Assembly: GCA_027295245.1 (NCBI GenBank)
Contig: JAPULF010000485.1
Coordinates: 1-5,465, forward strand
DNA from: Planctomycetota bacterium
GTDB lineage: Bacteria > Planctomycetota > Phycisphaerae > UBA1845 > UTPLA1
DNA: 5,465 bases
Direction of reading: 5' to 3'
Part shown: piece by piece, positions 1 to 5,435 of the stretch
Numbering within the stretch: the first letter of the stretch is position 1
How the letters are laid out: each line of letters opens with the position of its first letter
Notes under the pieces: generated by a model
What the model was told of the DNA's origin: nothing
The model's input: the letters and a program-made list of their open reading frames with translations, nothing else
The model's database searches: none
Position numbers and translations under genes: made by a program

Positions 1-276
1 TCGGCGGTCGGCATCGCCATGCAGCACGAACGGCCCAAGAGCGGGCGGACGGCCATGGGGCTGTCGGGTGCGACGGGGTCGTTTTTTGCGGCCTATTTGG
101 TTTTTTCGGTTCTGAACCCGGCCGTGGGGCGGCTCGCGGTGGCGGGCGTCATGACGTTGGTGTGGATCACGCTGTTTCTATTGGCCGGCCATTCGGCCGA
201 ACAACTGAAGCGCTTCCCGCCGTCCGCGGACATGCCCTGGTCTAGACGCGATGAGGATGATCTTCAAAAAACCTGA
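1..276 (+). CDS. C-terminal part of an unidentified membrane protein
   Basis: The reading frame is open from the first base and ends at TGA (274-276), so this is probably the 3' end of a gene starting outside the window. The first internal ATG (19) and the next (55) have no Shine-Dalgarno sequence, which also argues against a start here. Counting from ATG 19, two hydrophobic stretches lie at about residues 20-37 (FFAAYLVFSVLNP) and 40-57 (VAGVMTLVWITLFLLAG). They are separated by a short turn, so two membrane helices are likely. A hydrophilic, charged tail of about 28 residues follows (SRRDEDDLQKT at the end). I recognise no family motif and assign no function. The last 35 bp overlap the end of folC on the other strand, leaving no room for a terminator between the two. 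It could instead be a complete small protein of 85 residues or fewer. Confidence 0.5.
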   Translation, partial: SAVGIAMQHERPKSGRTAMGLSGATGSFFAAYLVFSVLNPAVGRLAVAGVMTLVWITLFLLAGHSAEQLKRFPPSADMPWSRRDEDDLQKT

Positions 277-1708
277 TGGCCTCGGCGACGAGATAGAATG
301 ACCCGGTGATGCAGATCAGGTCGTCGCGGGTGATGGCCTTTTCGGCGTTTTCGACGGCTTTCGCCAGGGTGGGTACGGATTGGGCCATGCGCCCGCTGGT
401 GATTTCGGCGAAAGCCCGTGCGAGATCGGCGGGGTCGGCGGCCCGCGGGGAACCGAAATCCGTGAAGATGACCTTGTCGGCCCCGAGCAGGACGTGCTGG
501 AGCATGCCGTTGATGTCCTTGTCGGCGCAGCAGCCGAAGATCACCACCATCGAATCGTAGGGAACATTCTGGCCGATGGCACGCATCAGGGCGGAGATGC
601 TGGAGGCGTTGTGTGCGCCATCCGCGACGACCCGCGGGGAGGTACAGAGCGTCTGCATTCGCCCCGGCAGCGAGACCTTGGACAAGCCGGCGACCGAGGC
701 CTCGTCGTCAATCTCGAAACCCTTGTTCTTCAATTCGTCCAGCAAGCCGATGGCGACGCCGCAGTTGATCGCCTGATGCTGCCCAACGAGGGGGACGGCG
801 AGATGGTCGTAGCGGCAGTTCGGCGTGGTCAGTCCGATCCGGGCCTGGGGTCCGCCGGTCTTGGACGACTCGAACCGGTAGGTAAACCCGATTTCGTCGC
901 CCACGAACATGAGCGGCGATCGCGCTTGGTCGGCGGCCTTCTTGAGAATCTGCTTGACCTCGCCGGTTTGCTCGGCGCTGATGACCGTGACACCCTTTTT
1001 AAAGACGCCGGCCTTTTCCTGTGCGATGTCGGAAAGGGTCGTTCCAAGTTGCGGAACGTGGTCGAAACTGATGCTCGTCAATCCGCAGACTTCCGGTTCG
1101 ATCACGTTGGTCGAATCGAGACGGCCGCCGAGTCCGGTTTCGATGATCGCCACATCCACTTCGCGGTCGGCGAAGTACTTGAAGGCCATCGCCGTGAGCA
1201 TGTCGAAAAAGGTCGGGCAGCCGGTCTTGTATTCGGCGACAATCGCCGCGATCTTGGCGACCAGCCGGGTGAATTCGGCCTCGGAGATCTTCTCCGTGCC
1301 GATCATGATCCGTTCCCGGATGTCCAAAAGGTGCGGCGATGTGTAGACGCCGACCTTGAGACCGTTCGCCTGGAGCATGTACGAGAGCATCGCGGCCGTC
1401 GAGCCCTTGCCCTTGCTACCGGCAATATGGACGGTTCGAAGGGACTTGTGGGGATTGCCGAGATCGGTCAGGAGTCGCGTGATGCGGGTCAGGCTGAATT
1501 GCGTCTTCTTCCTGGCGGTCAGCGGGCGCCGCTCGTGATTCACCTGGCTCAACAAATAGTTCACGGCCGATCGAAAGGTCCGGATTCCCGGTTTTCGGGG
1601 CACTTTTCCAGCGGGCTTGCCTGAACGTTTTTGCGTAGATCCCGCAGTGCGGCGTTTTTGCACCGCGGGTCCTCGTTGAAGTGTGGCTGTCCGTCCCATA
1701 GTGTCCAT
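242..1708 (-). CDS. folC: Dihydrofolate synthase / folylpolyglutamate synthase
   Basis: FolC is a cytosolic Mur-ligase-family enzyme. It couples ATP hydrolysis to adding glutamate to dihydropteroate and then to tetrahydrofolates. Landmarks in the 488-residue product, in order: P-loop GSKGKGS (97-103, a variant of the usual GTNGKGS); YTSPHL (122-127); FFDMLTAMAF (168-177); ETGLGGRLDSTN (190-201); the FDHVPQLG...DIAQEKAGVFK segment (215-237), whose EKAG lysine is the expected carbamylated residue; LVGQHQAIN (307-315); LPGRMQ (347-352); DGAHN (363-367) opening the C-terminal ligase domain; GCCADKDING (392-401); and ITGSFYLVAEA (467-477). Family proteins usually begin only about 45-50 residues before the P-loop. 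This one has about 45 extra, Lys/Arg/Gly-rich residues with no family similarity that I can see. Two ATGs compete, at 1708 and 1699. The promoter at 1709-1737 would start transcription near 1702, which favours 1699 (485 residues). A GTG at codon 48 would give a normal-length protein. The identity is secure; the start is not. Confidence 0.96.
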   Translation of the reverse strand: MDTMGRTATLQRGPAVQKRRTAGSTQKRSGKPAGKVPRKPGIRTFRSAVNYLLSQVNHERRPLTARKKTQFSLTRITRLLTDLGNPHKSLRTVHIAGSKGKGSTAAMLSYMLQANGLKVGVYTSPHLLDIRERIMIGTEKISEAEFTRLVAKIAAIVAEYKTGCPTFFDMLTAMAFKYFADREVDVAIIETGLGGRLDSTNVIEPEVCGLTSISFDHVPQLGTTLSDIAQEKAGVFKKGVTVISAEQTGEVKQILKKAADQARSPLMFVGDEIGFTYRFESSKTGGPQARIGLTTPNCRYDHLAVPLVGQHQAINCGVAIGLLDELKNKGFEIDDEASVAGLSKVSLPGRMQTLCTSPRVVADGAHNASSISALMRAIGQNVPYDSMVVIFGCCADKDINGMLQHVLLGADKVIFTDFGSPRAADPADLARAFAEITSGRMAQSVPTLAKAVENAEKAITRDDLICITGSFYLVAEAIRFFEDHPHRV

Positions 1709-1737
1709 ATCCTATCACTTGGACCGCTAACCGTCAA
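1709..1737 (-). promoter_or_regulatory. Predicted sigma70-type promoter of folC
   Basis: On the minus strand, TTGACG (1737-1732, 5 of 6 to the -35 consensus) is followed by exactly 17 bp and then TAGGAT (1714-1709, 4 of 6 to TATAAT). The -10 hexamer directly abuts the first ATG of folC (1708). The usual spacing places the transcription start near 1702, three bases before the second in-frame ATG (1699). The AGGA inside the -10 box is one base from ATG 1708, too close to act as a ribosome-binding site for it. If this promoter is real, the folC mRNA is nearly leaderless and begins translation at 1699. This rests on sequence matching only. Confidence 0.5.
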
Positions 1738-1745
1738 GCATTCAG

Positions 1746-1757
1746 CGGGTGTACCCG
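1746..1757. repeat. Small inverted repeat CGGGT-GT-ACCCG
   Basis: A perfect 5-bp inverted repeat with a 2-bp centre lies just upstream of the folC -35 box, 8 bp away. The position would suit an operator. A near copy (GCGGGT-GCT-ACCCGC) sits immediately before the aroB start at 2081-2095. No regulator is identified, and the repeat is short enough to arise by chance. Confidence 0.3.
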
Positions 1758-1793
1758 TCGCGTTAGGCAACCCGGAAGTTAATGTAACCCATT

Positions 1794-1822
1794 CTAGGGT
1801 AGCCAATTAAGGAAAACCCTAG
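1794..1822. repeat. Inverted repeat CTAGGGT / ACCCTAG
   Basis: A perfect 7-bp inverted repeat, CTAGGGT (1794-1800) and ACCCTAG (1816-1822), encloses 15 AT-rich bases. The arm centres are about 22 bp apart, roughly two helical turns, which would suit a dimeric DNA-binding protein. It lies 6 bp upstream of the TTGACA candidate -35 of aroB. It could instead form a hairpin in an RNA, but it lacks a U-tract and is not a convincing terminator. Confidence 0.35.
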
Positions 1823-1827
1823 TCGGC

Positions 1828-1855
1828 TTGACAATTGCTAACAAAAAGCGAACAT
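1828..1855 (+). promoter_or_regulatory. Candidate promoter facing aroB
   Basis: A perfect -35 hexamer TTGACA (1828-1833) is followed after 16 bp by GAACAT (1850-1855), only 3 of 6 to TATAAT. The -35 is good and the -10 poor. Transcription would begin near 1862, giving an unusually long leader of about 240 nt before the aroB ATG. A second option is TATATT at 2000-2005 (5 of 6 to the -10), preceded by TAGACC (1975-1980) at a poor 19-bp spacing, which would give a leader of about 90 nt. Confidence 0.3.
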
Positions 1856-1909
1856 GGGTGTGATTGGGTAACTTCTCTAAAAGAGCCGTTCCCCGTGTCT
1901 CTATTCTGA

Positions 1910-1936
1910 GTAACTCTTTTTGCAACAGCGAGTTAC
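1910..1936 (+). repeat. Inverted repeat GTAACTC / GAGTTAC
   Basis: A perfect 7-bp inverted repeat, GTAACTC (1910-1916) and GAGTTAC (1930-1936), surrounds a 13-base centre. A further partial copy, GTAACTT, occurs at 1868-1874. It could be a hairpin in the aroB leader or a spaced operator. A T-run (1917-1921) lies inside the loop rather than after the stem, so this is not an intrinsic terminator. Confidence 0.35.
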
Positions 1937-2080
1937 GTTGATCCCCGATCACTCGCATGTTGTGAATGGGATCATAGACCCAATCTTCTCCGAATTCTCT
2001 ATATTAACGATGGACAGGGCAACTTGGTTCATGGGTCTCGCAAAATGGTGTGCCAAAAGATTAGAATCGCCGCGTGCCTC

Positions 2081-2095
2081 GCGGGTGCTACCCGC
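2081..2095 (+). repeat. Hairpin GCGGGT-GCT-ACCCGC before the aroB start
   Basis: A perfect 6-bp GC-rich stem with a 3-base loop ends six bases before ATG 2102. It occupies the region where a Shine-Dalgarno sequence would normally be. Only GAAGA (2097-2101) separates it from the ATG, so aroB has no clear ribosome-binding site. The hairpin may limit initiation, or help mark the start in an organism that depends little on Shine-Dalgarno pairing. Its core resembles the repeat at 1746-1757. Confidence 0.4.
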
Positions 2096-2101
2096 CGAAG
2101 A

Positions 2102-3214
2102 ATGGCTATGCCGGAAGTCGCCCAAGTGATTCAAGTCCCCGGTCTTGACTACGACATTGTCGTAGGTCATCGAGGTATTGTGGATATTCCGAATCGCATA
2201 CAGCGGGTTGTGGACGCTGATCGTGCGGTGGTTGTCACGGACGACGTGGTCGGTCCGTTGTATGCCCGCTCGGTGGTCGAGTCCTTGAATAATGTCGGTA
2301 TGGAGGCCGTCTTAATCTCGGTGCCGCCGGGTGATTCCAGCAAGTCTATGGCACAGGCCGGCCGACTGTTTGATGCCCTCGCCGAACGGCAACACGGTCG
2401 GGATGAGCCGATTGTGGCGGTCGGTGGCGGAGTGGTCGGCGACCTGGCCGGGTTTGTGGCGGCGACGTGGCACCGCGGCGTGCCGTGGATCCCATGCCCT
2501 ACGACACTCGAGGCCGACATTGACGCGTCGATCGGTGGAAAGACGGCCGTCAATCATCCGAGCGGCAAGAACCTGATCGGGGCATTTCACCAGCCGGCGC
2601 TGGTGTGCATCGACATCGATTGTCTAGACACGCTGAGCGGGCGGGACTACACCGCGGCCCTGGCGGAATCGGTCAAGCACGCCATCATTCATGCCCCGGA
2701 TTTCTTCGTCTGGCACGAGCAGAACGCTGCGTTGATCGTTCAACGCGATCCGGGAGTCGTTGAAGAACTGGTGGCGCGAAACTGCCGAATCAAGGCCGAA
2801 GTCGTGGCTGCGGACATGCGCGAGACGGCGTCGCAGAACGTGGGTCGGGCGGCGCTCAATTTCGGGCATACCGCAGGGCATGCCGTCGAAGCGTATTTTG
2901 AGTATCGCCTGCGCCATGGTGAGGCCGTCGCCCTGGGCATCGTCGCGGCCCTCGATCTGGCGGTGCGGCATGCCGGGTTTCCGGAGGGCGATCGGCAGCG
3001 ATGCGAGCGGTTGATGGCGGAGCTGGGGATGGCGTGTCGGGCGCCCGAGCGATTCGAGCCGGAGCAAGTCATCGAGCGGCTTGCGACCGACAAGAAGGTC
3101 CGACGCAGGCACGTGCGATTCGTGGTTCCGACCCAAATGGGATCGGTGCGCTGGCTGGAAAGCCCCCCACGGGCCGACCTCGCACGGGCACTGGACCGAA
3201 TCCAACCGGACTGA
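2102..3214 (+). CDS. aroB: 3-dehydroquinate synthase
   Basis: AroB is the NAD-dependent, metal-dependent cytosolic enzyme that converts DAHP to 3-dehydroquinate, step two of the shikimate pathway. With the start at ATG 2102 it has 370 residues, normal for the family. Landmarks: NAD-binding GGGVVGDLAG (108-117); PTTLEADIDASIGGKT (133-148, Lys147 of the GGKT motif); NHPSGKNLIGAF (151-162); ALAESVKH (186-193), with Glu189 as a metal ligand and Lys192; RIKAEVVAAD (229-238); LNFGHTAGHAVEA (252-264), with His256 as a metal ligand and His260; HGEAVALG (272-279), with His272 as the third metal ligand; and DKKVR (330-334). All expected catalytic and metal residues are present. Oddities are Asp in place of the usual Gln in TTLxxQVDSS and about four extra residues before LNFGHT. 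ATG 2108 is an equally possible start; the frame also runs back to a TTG at 2024 with non-family sequence. A related sugar-phosphate cyclase is possible but less likely. Confidence 0.95.
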   Translation: MAMPEVAQVIQVPGLDYDIVVGHRGIVDIPNRIQRVVDADRAVVVTDDVVGPLYARSVVESLNNVGMEAVLISVPPGDSSKSMAQAGRLFDALAERQHGRDEPIVAVGGGVVGDLAGFVAATWHRGVPWIPCPTTLEADIDASIGGKTAVNHPSGKNLIGAFHQPALVCIDIDCLDTLSGRDYTAALAESVKHAIIHAPDFFVWHEQNAALIVQRDPGVVEELVARNCRIKAEVVAADMRETASQNVGRAALNFGHTAGHAVEAYFEYRLRHGEAVALGIVAALDLAVRHAGFPEGDRQRCERLMAELGMACRAPERFEPEQVIERLATDKKVRRRHVRFVVPTQMGSVRWLESPPRADLARALDRIQPD

Positions 3215-3220
3215 CGACTC

Positions 3221-3264
3221 GGCAGAAATCTGCCAGCGGCCAGTGCGGCATGCCAGTCTGGCAG
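3221..3264. repeat. Cluster of overlapping hairpins after aroB
   Basis: Starting 7 bp after the aroB stop lie GGCAGA-AA-TCTGCC (3221-3234), the palindrome GGCATGCC (3247-3254), and TGCCAG-T-CTGGCA (3251-3263). CTGCCAG (3230-3236) can also pair with CTGGCAG (3258-3264), giving an alternative larger stem. The position suits transcript 3'-end protection or termination, but no T-run follows, so it does not meet the pattern of an intrinsic terminator. Confidence 0.4.
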
Positions 3265-3295
3265 CCGGACATTCCCGGCGGTTCCGCTCTGTTCC

Positions 3296-3320
3296 ATAAC
3301 GCTATTATTGACAATAGATT
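3296..3320 (+). promoter_or_regulatory. AT-rich patch, possible dnaK promoter region
   Basis: This is the only AT-rich patch in the aroB-dnaK spacer. It contains TATTAT (3303-3308, 5 of 6 to the -10 consensus, but without a recognisable -35 upstream), TTGACA (3308-3313, a perfect -35, but with no -10 at 16-18 bp), and the 11-bp palindrome TATTGACAATA (3306-3316). A promoter here is plausible from composition and position, and would give a leader of roughly 110-130 nt. I cannot choose a hexamer pair. No sigma32-type, CIRCE or complete HAIR heat-shock element is visible between 3215 and 3439. Confidence 0.25.
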
Positions 3321-3424
3321 ACGGTCCTGGCGTCGCGTGGCATCAAGTTGGCACCGGCCTTGCTCTGTGGCTTGAGTGGAAACCCGCGCACGTTTTGGCG
3401 GACAGCTTTGAGCATCAGCCAATT

Positions 3425-3432
3425 GAGAGGAG
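3425..3432 (+). promoter_or_regulatory. Ribosome-binding site of dnaK
   Basis: GAGAGGAG lies with its GGAG seven bases before ATG 3440. This strong Shine-Dalgarno sequence fixes the dnaK start, although the frame stays open for 44 more codons upstream. It contrasts with folC and aroB, which lack one. Confidence 0.85.
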
Positions 3433-3439
3433 TCCAGAC

Positions 3440-5371
3440 ATGGGAAAAATCATCGGCATCGACCTTGGAACGACCAATTCCGTCGTCGCGGTTATGGAGG
3501 GCGACACGCCCAAGGTCCTGACCAACGCCCAAGGCTCGCGGATTACTCCGTCGGTCATCGGGTTTACGGACAAGGGTGAGCGGCTGGTCGGACAGATCGC
3601 CCGGCACCAGCAGGTCACGAATCCGAAGAACACGGTTTACAGCATCAAGCGATTTATGGGTCGGCGGCACAACGAAGTGTCTTCGGAGGAGAAAACCGTC
3701 CCGTACGAGGTGACCGGCGGCCAGGACGAGATGGTCAAGGTCAAGATTCGGGACAAGGAATACACGCCGCCGGAGCTTTCGGCGATGGTGCTTCAAGACC
3801 TGAAGAAGACCGCGGAAGACTATCTGGGCGAGAAGGTCGAGGCCGCGGTCGTCACGGTGCCGGCGTATTTCAACGATTCGCAGCGGAAGGCGACGCAGGA
3901 GGCGGGGATCATTGCGGGCTTCGACGTGAAGCGGGTGTTGCCGGAGCCGACGGCGGCGGCCCTGGCGTACGGCATGGAGAAAAAGAAGGGCGGCAAGATA
4001 GCGGTCTTCGACCTGGGCGGCGGCACTTTTGATATTTCCGTGCTGGACGTGGGGGATGGCGTCTTCGAGACGCTGTCGATCAACGGCGACACGCATCTGG
4101 GCGGCGACGACTACGACGAGGTCCTGATCAACTTCGTGGCAGAGGAGTTTCGCAAGCAGTACGGCATCGACCTGCGGCCGGACGCGATGGCCCACCAGCG
4201 GCTCAAGGAGGGTTGCGAAAAGGCCAAGTGCGAGCTGTCGACCTCGATGGAGACGACGATCAACCTGCCGTTTGTCACGGCGGACGCTTCCGGTCCCAAG
4301 CACCTGACGCAGACGCTGACCCGCACCAAGTTCGAGCAGCTCACCGAGAGTCTGACCGAGCGGTGCCGCAAGCCGGTGCTGAAGGCGCTGGAAGACGCCA
4401 AGCTCTCGCCCGGCGATATCACCGAGTGCGTCTTGGTTGGCGGTTCGACGCGTATTCCGGCGGTGCAGGCGCTTTGCAAGGAGATCTTCGGCAAGGAGCC
4501 GAATCGCAGCATCAATCCGGACGAGGCCGTCGGCATCGGGGCGGCGATACAGGCGGGCATCATCGGCGGAGACGTCAAGGACATTCTGGTGCTGGACGTG
4601 ACGCCGCTGTCGCTGGGCGTCGAGACGCTGGGCGGAGTCTTGACACAGATGATCCCGCGGAACACCACGATCCCGACCAGCAAGAAAGAGACGTACTCCA
4701 CGGCCGCCGACGGGCAGGGCGAGGTGACGGTCCACGTGCTGCAGGGCGAGCGCCAGATGTCAAGTGACAATCGCACGCTCGGTCGCTTCAACCTGGCGGG
4801 CATTCCGCCGGCCCCGCGGGGCGTGCCGCAGATCGAGGTCACGTTTGATATAGACAGCAATGGTATTTTGAGCGTGTCGGCCAAGGATCTGGGCACGGGC
4901 AAGGCCCAGGATATCCGGATCGAGGGGTCGAGCGGGCTGAGCGAGTCCGAGGTCGAGGAGATGCGCAAGGACGCGGAGTCCCACGCCGAGGAGGACAAGA
5001 AGAAGCGCGAGCTGATCGACGCCAAGAACCAGGCGGACCAGATCGCCTATCAGACGGAGAAGACGCTGAAGGAGCACGGCGAGAAGGTGCCCGCCGAGGA
5101 GCGGAGCAAGGTCGAGAGCGCCATCAGCAACCTGAAGGAAGTCGCGAAGACCGACGACGCGGGGGCGATCAAGAAGGCGATCGAAAACGTGATGACCGCG
5201 AGCCAGGCCCTCGGCAAGATCATCTACGAAGAGGCGGCCAAGGAATCGGCCGCCCAGCAGCCCGCAGGGGCGGAGGCGCCGGGCGGCGACGGAAAGGGCG
5301 AGCCCGCGACGGCCGCTGCGGGGAAGAAGGATGATGATGTGATTGATGCGGAGTTTGAAGTGAAGGAGTGA
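3440..5371 (+). CDS. dnaK: Molecular chaperone DnaK (Hsp70)
   Basis: DnaK is the cytosolic ATP-driven Hsp70 chaperone. It binds exposed hydrophobic peptides with DnaJ and is recycled by GrpE. The product has 643 residues, close to the 638 of E. coli. The N-terminal ATPase domain (about 1-380) shows [11 protein letters not shown] (4-14), [10 protein letters not shown] (140-149), [11 protein letters not shown] (168-178), [10 protein letters not shown] (191-200, Thr196 matching the autophosphorylated threonine) and [10 protein letters not shown] (331-340). The interdomain linker is KDILVLDV (380-387, against DVLLLDV in E. coli). The beta substrate-binding domain follows with TPLSLGVET (388-396), HVLQGER (432-438) and [10 protein letters not shown] (463-472). 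A helical lid covers about 500-600. The last 43 residues are a disordered Ala/Gly/Glu-rich tail ending [13 protein letters not shown]. All expected motifs are intact. The start follows from the Shine-Dalgarno sequence and from alignment with [10 protein letters not shown] of other DnaKs. The gene follows aroB by 225 bp on the same strand and is probably its own transcription unit. No grpE or dnaJ is visible in the window. Confidence 0.99.
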   Translation: MGKIIGIDLGTTNSVVAVMEGDTPKVLTNAQGSRITPSVIGFTDKGERLVGQIARHQQVTNPKNTVYSIKRFMGRRHNEVSSEEKTVPYEVTGGQDEMVKVKIRDKEYTPPELSAMVLQDLKKTAEDYLGEKVEAAVVTVPAYFNDSQRKATQEAGIIAGFDVKRVLPEPTAAALAYGMEKKKGGKIAVFDLGGGTFDISVLDVGDGVFETLSINGDTHLGGDDYDEVLINFVAEEFRKQYGIDLRPDAMAHQRLKEGCEKAKCELSTSMETTINLPFVTADASGPKHLTQTLTRTKFEQLTESLTERCRKPVLKALEDAKLSPGDITECVLVGGSTRIPAVQALCKEIFGKEPNRSINPDEAVGIGAAIQAGIIGGDVKDILVLDVTPLSLGVETLGGVLTQMIPRNTTIPTSKKETYSTAADGQGEVTVHVLQGERQMSSDNRTLGRFNLAGIPPAPRGVPQIEVTFDIDSNGILSVSAKDLGTGKAQDIRIEGSSGLSESEVEEMRKDAESHAEEDKKKRELIDAKNQADQIAYQTEKTLKEHGEKVPAEERSKVESAISNLKEVAKTDDAGAIKKAIENVMTASQALGKIIYEEAAKESAAQQPAGAEAPGGDGKGEPATAAAGKKDDDVIDAEFEVKE

Positions 5372-5435
5372 AGGTCCCCCGGCACCCAGTGAAGTGACAA
5401 GTCGAGATTGTCTGTGCGGATAGGTTTCCCACGAG

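Larger units (their letters stand above)
1862..2101 (+). promoter_or_regulatory. Possible structured leader RNA upstream of aroB
   Basis: This non-coding stretch can fold in several ways. GATTGGGT (1862-1869) and ACCCAATC (1978-1985) are 8-bp complements that could close a domain of about 124 nt. Inside that domain lie the hairpins 1910-1936 (7 bp) and 1939-1951 (TGATC-CCC-GATCA). The segment AGACCCA (1976-1982) can instead pair with TGGGTCT (2032-2038), which is exclusive with the first pairing. A hairpin at 2081-2095 ends just before the aroB start. I recognise no known riboswitch class and no poly-U terminator. The pairings are read by eye; no folding energy was computed. Confidence 0.25.

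Noticed and set aside
380..1624. Open frame of 414 codons on the plus strand opposite folC
   Set aside because: It is the antisense shadow of a clear FolC. The composition (Gly, Arg, Asp, Val) is typical of reading a GC-rich gene backwards, and no motifs are seen.
2024..2101. Upstream extension of aroB from TTG 2024
   Set aside because: The extra 26 residues have no similarity to AroB N termini, the segment includes a hairpin just before ATG 2102, and family alignment places the start at 2102 or 2108.
1920..2129. 69-codon plus-strand frame from TTG 1920 in the aroB leader
   Set aside because: It has a TTG start without a Shine-Dalgarno sequence and runs through palindromic, AT-rich intergenic DNA. 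Only its last 39 codons, from ATG 2010, are discussed as a low-probability leader peptide.
3371..3387. Possible HspR (HAIR) site before dnaK
   Set aside because: CTTGAGT at 3371-3377 matches one half-site, but seven bases later the sequence is CGCGCAC instead of ACTCAAG, so the inverted repeat is absent.
3343..3432. RNA thermometer hiding the dnaK Shine-Dalgarno sequence
   Set aside because: AGTTGG (3346-3351) can pair with CCAATT (3419-3424) next to the site, with one G-U, but I found no convincing partner for GAGAGGAG itself beyond a 4-base match at 3363-3366.
3308..3439. 44-codon upstream extension of dnaK
   Set aside because: The strong GAGAGGAG site seven bases before ATG 3440 and the canonical [10 protein letters not shown] start settle the N terminus.
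3305..4735. Open frame of 476 codons on the minus strand opposite dnaK
   Set aside because: Long antisense frames opposite dnaK/hsp70 are a well-known by-product of codon bias. The predicted protein is Arg/Leu/His-rich with no recognisable motif, while the plus strand encodes an intact DnaK. The same applies to the minus-strand frame at 4111-5025.
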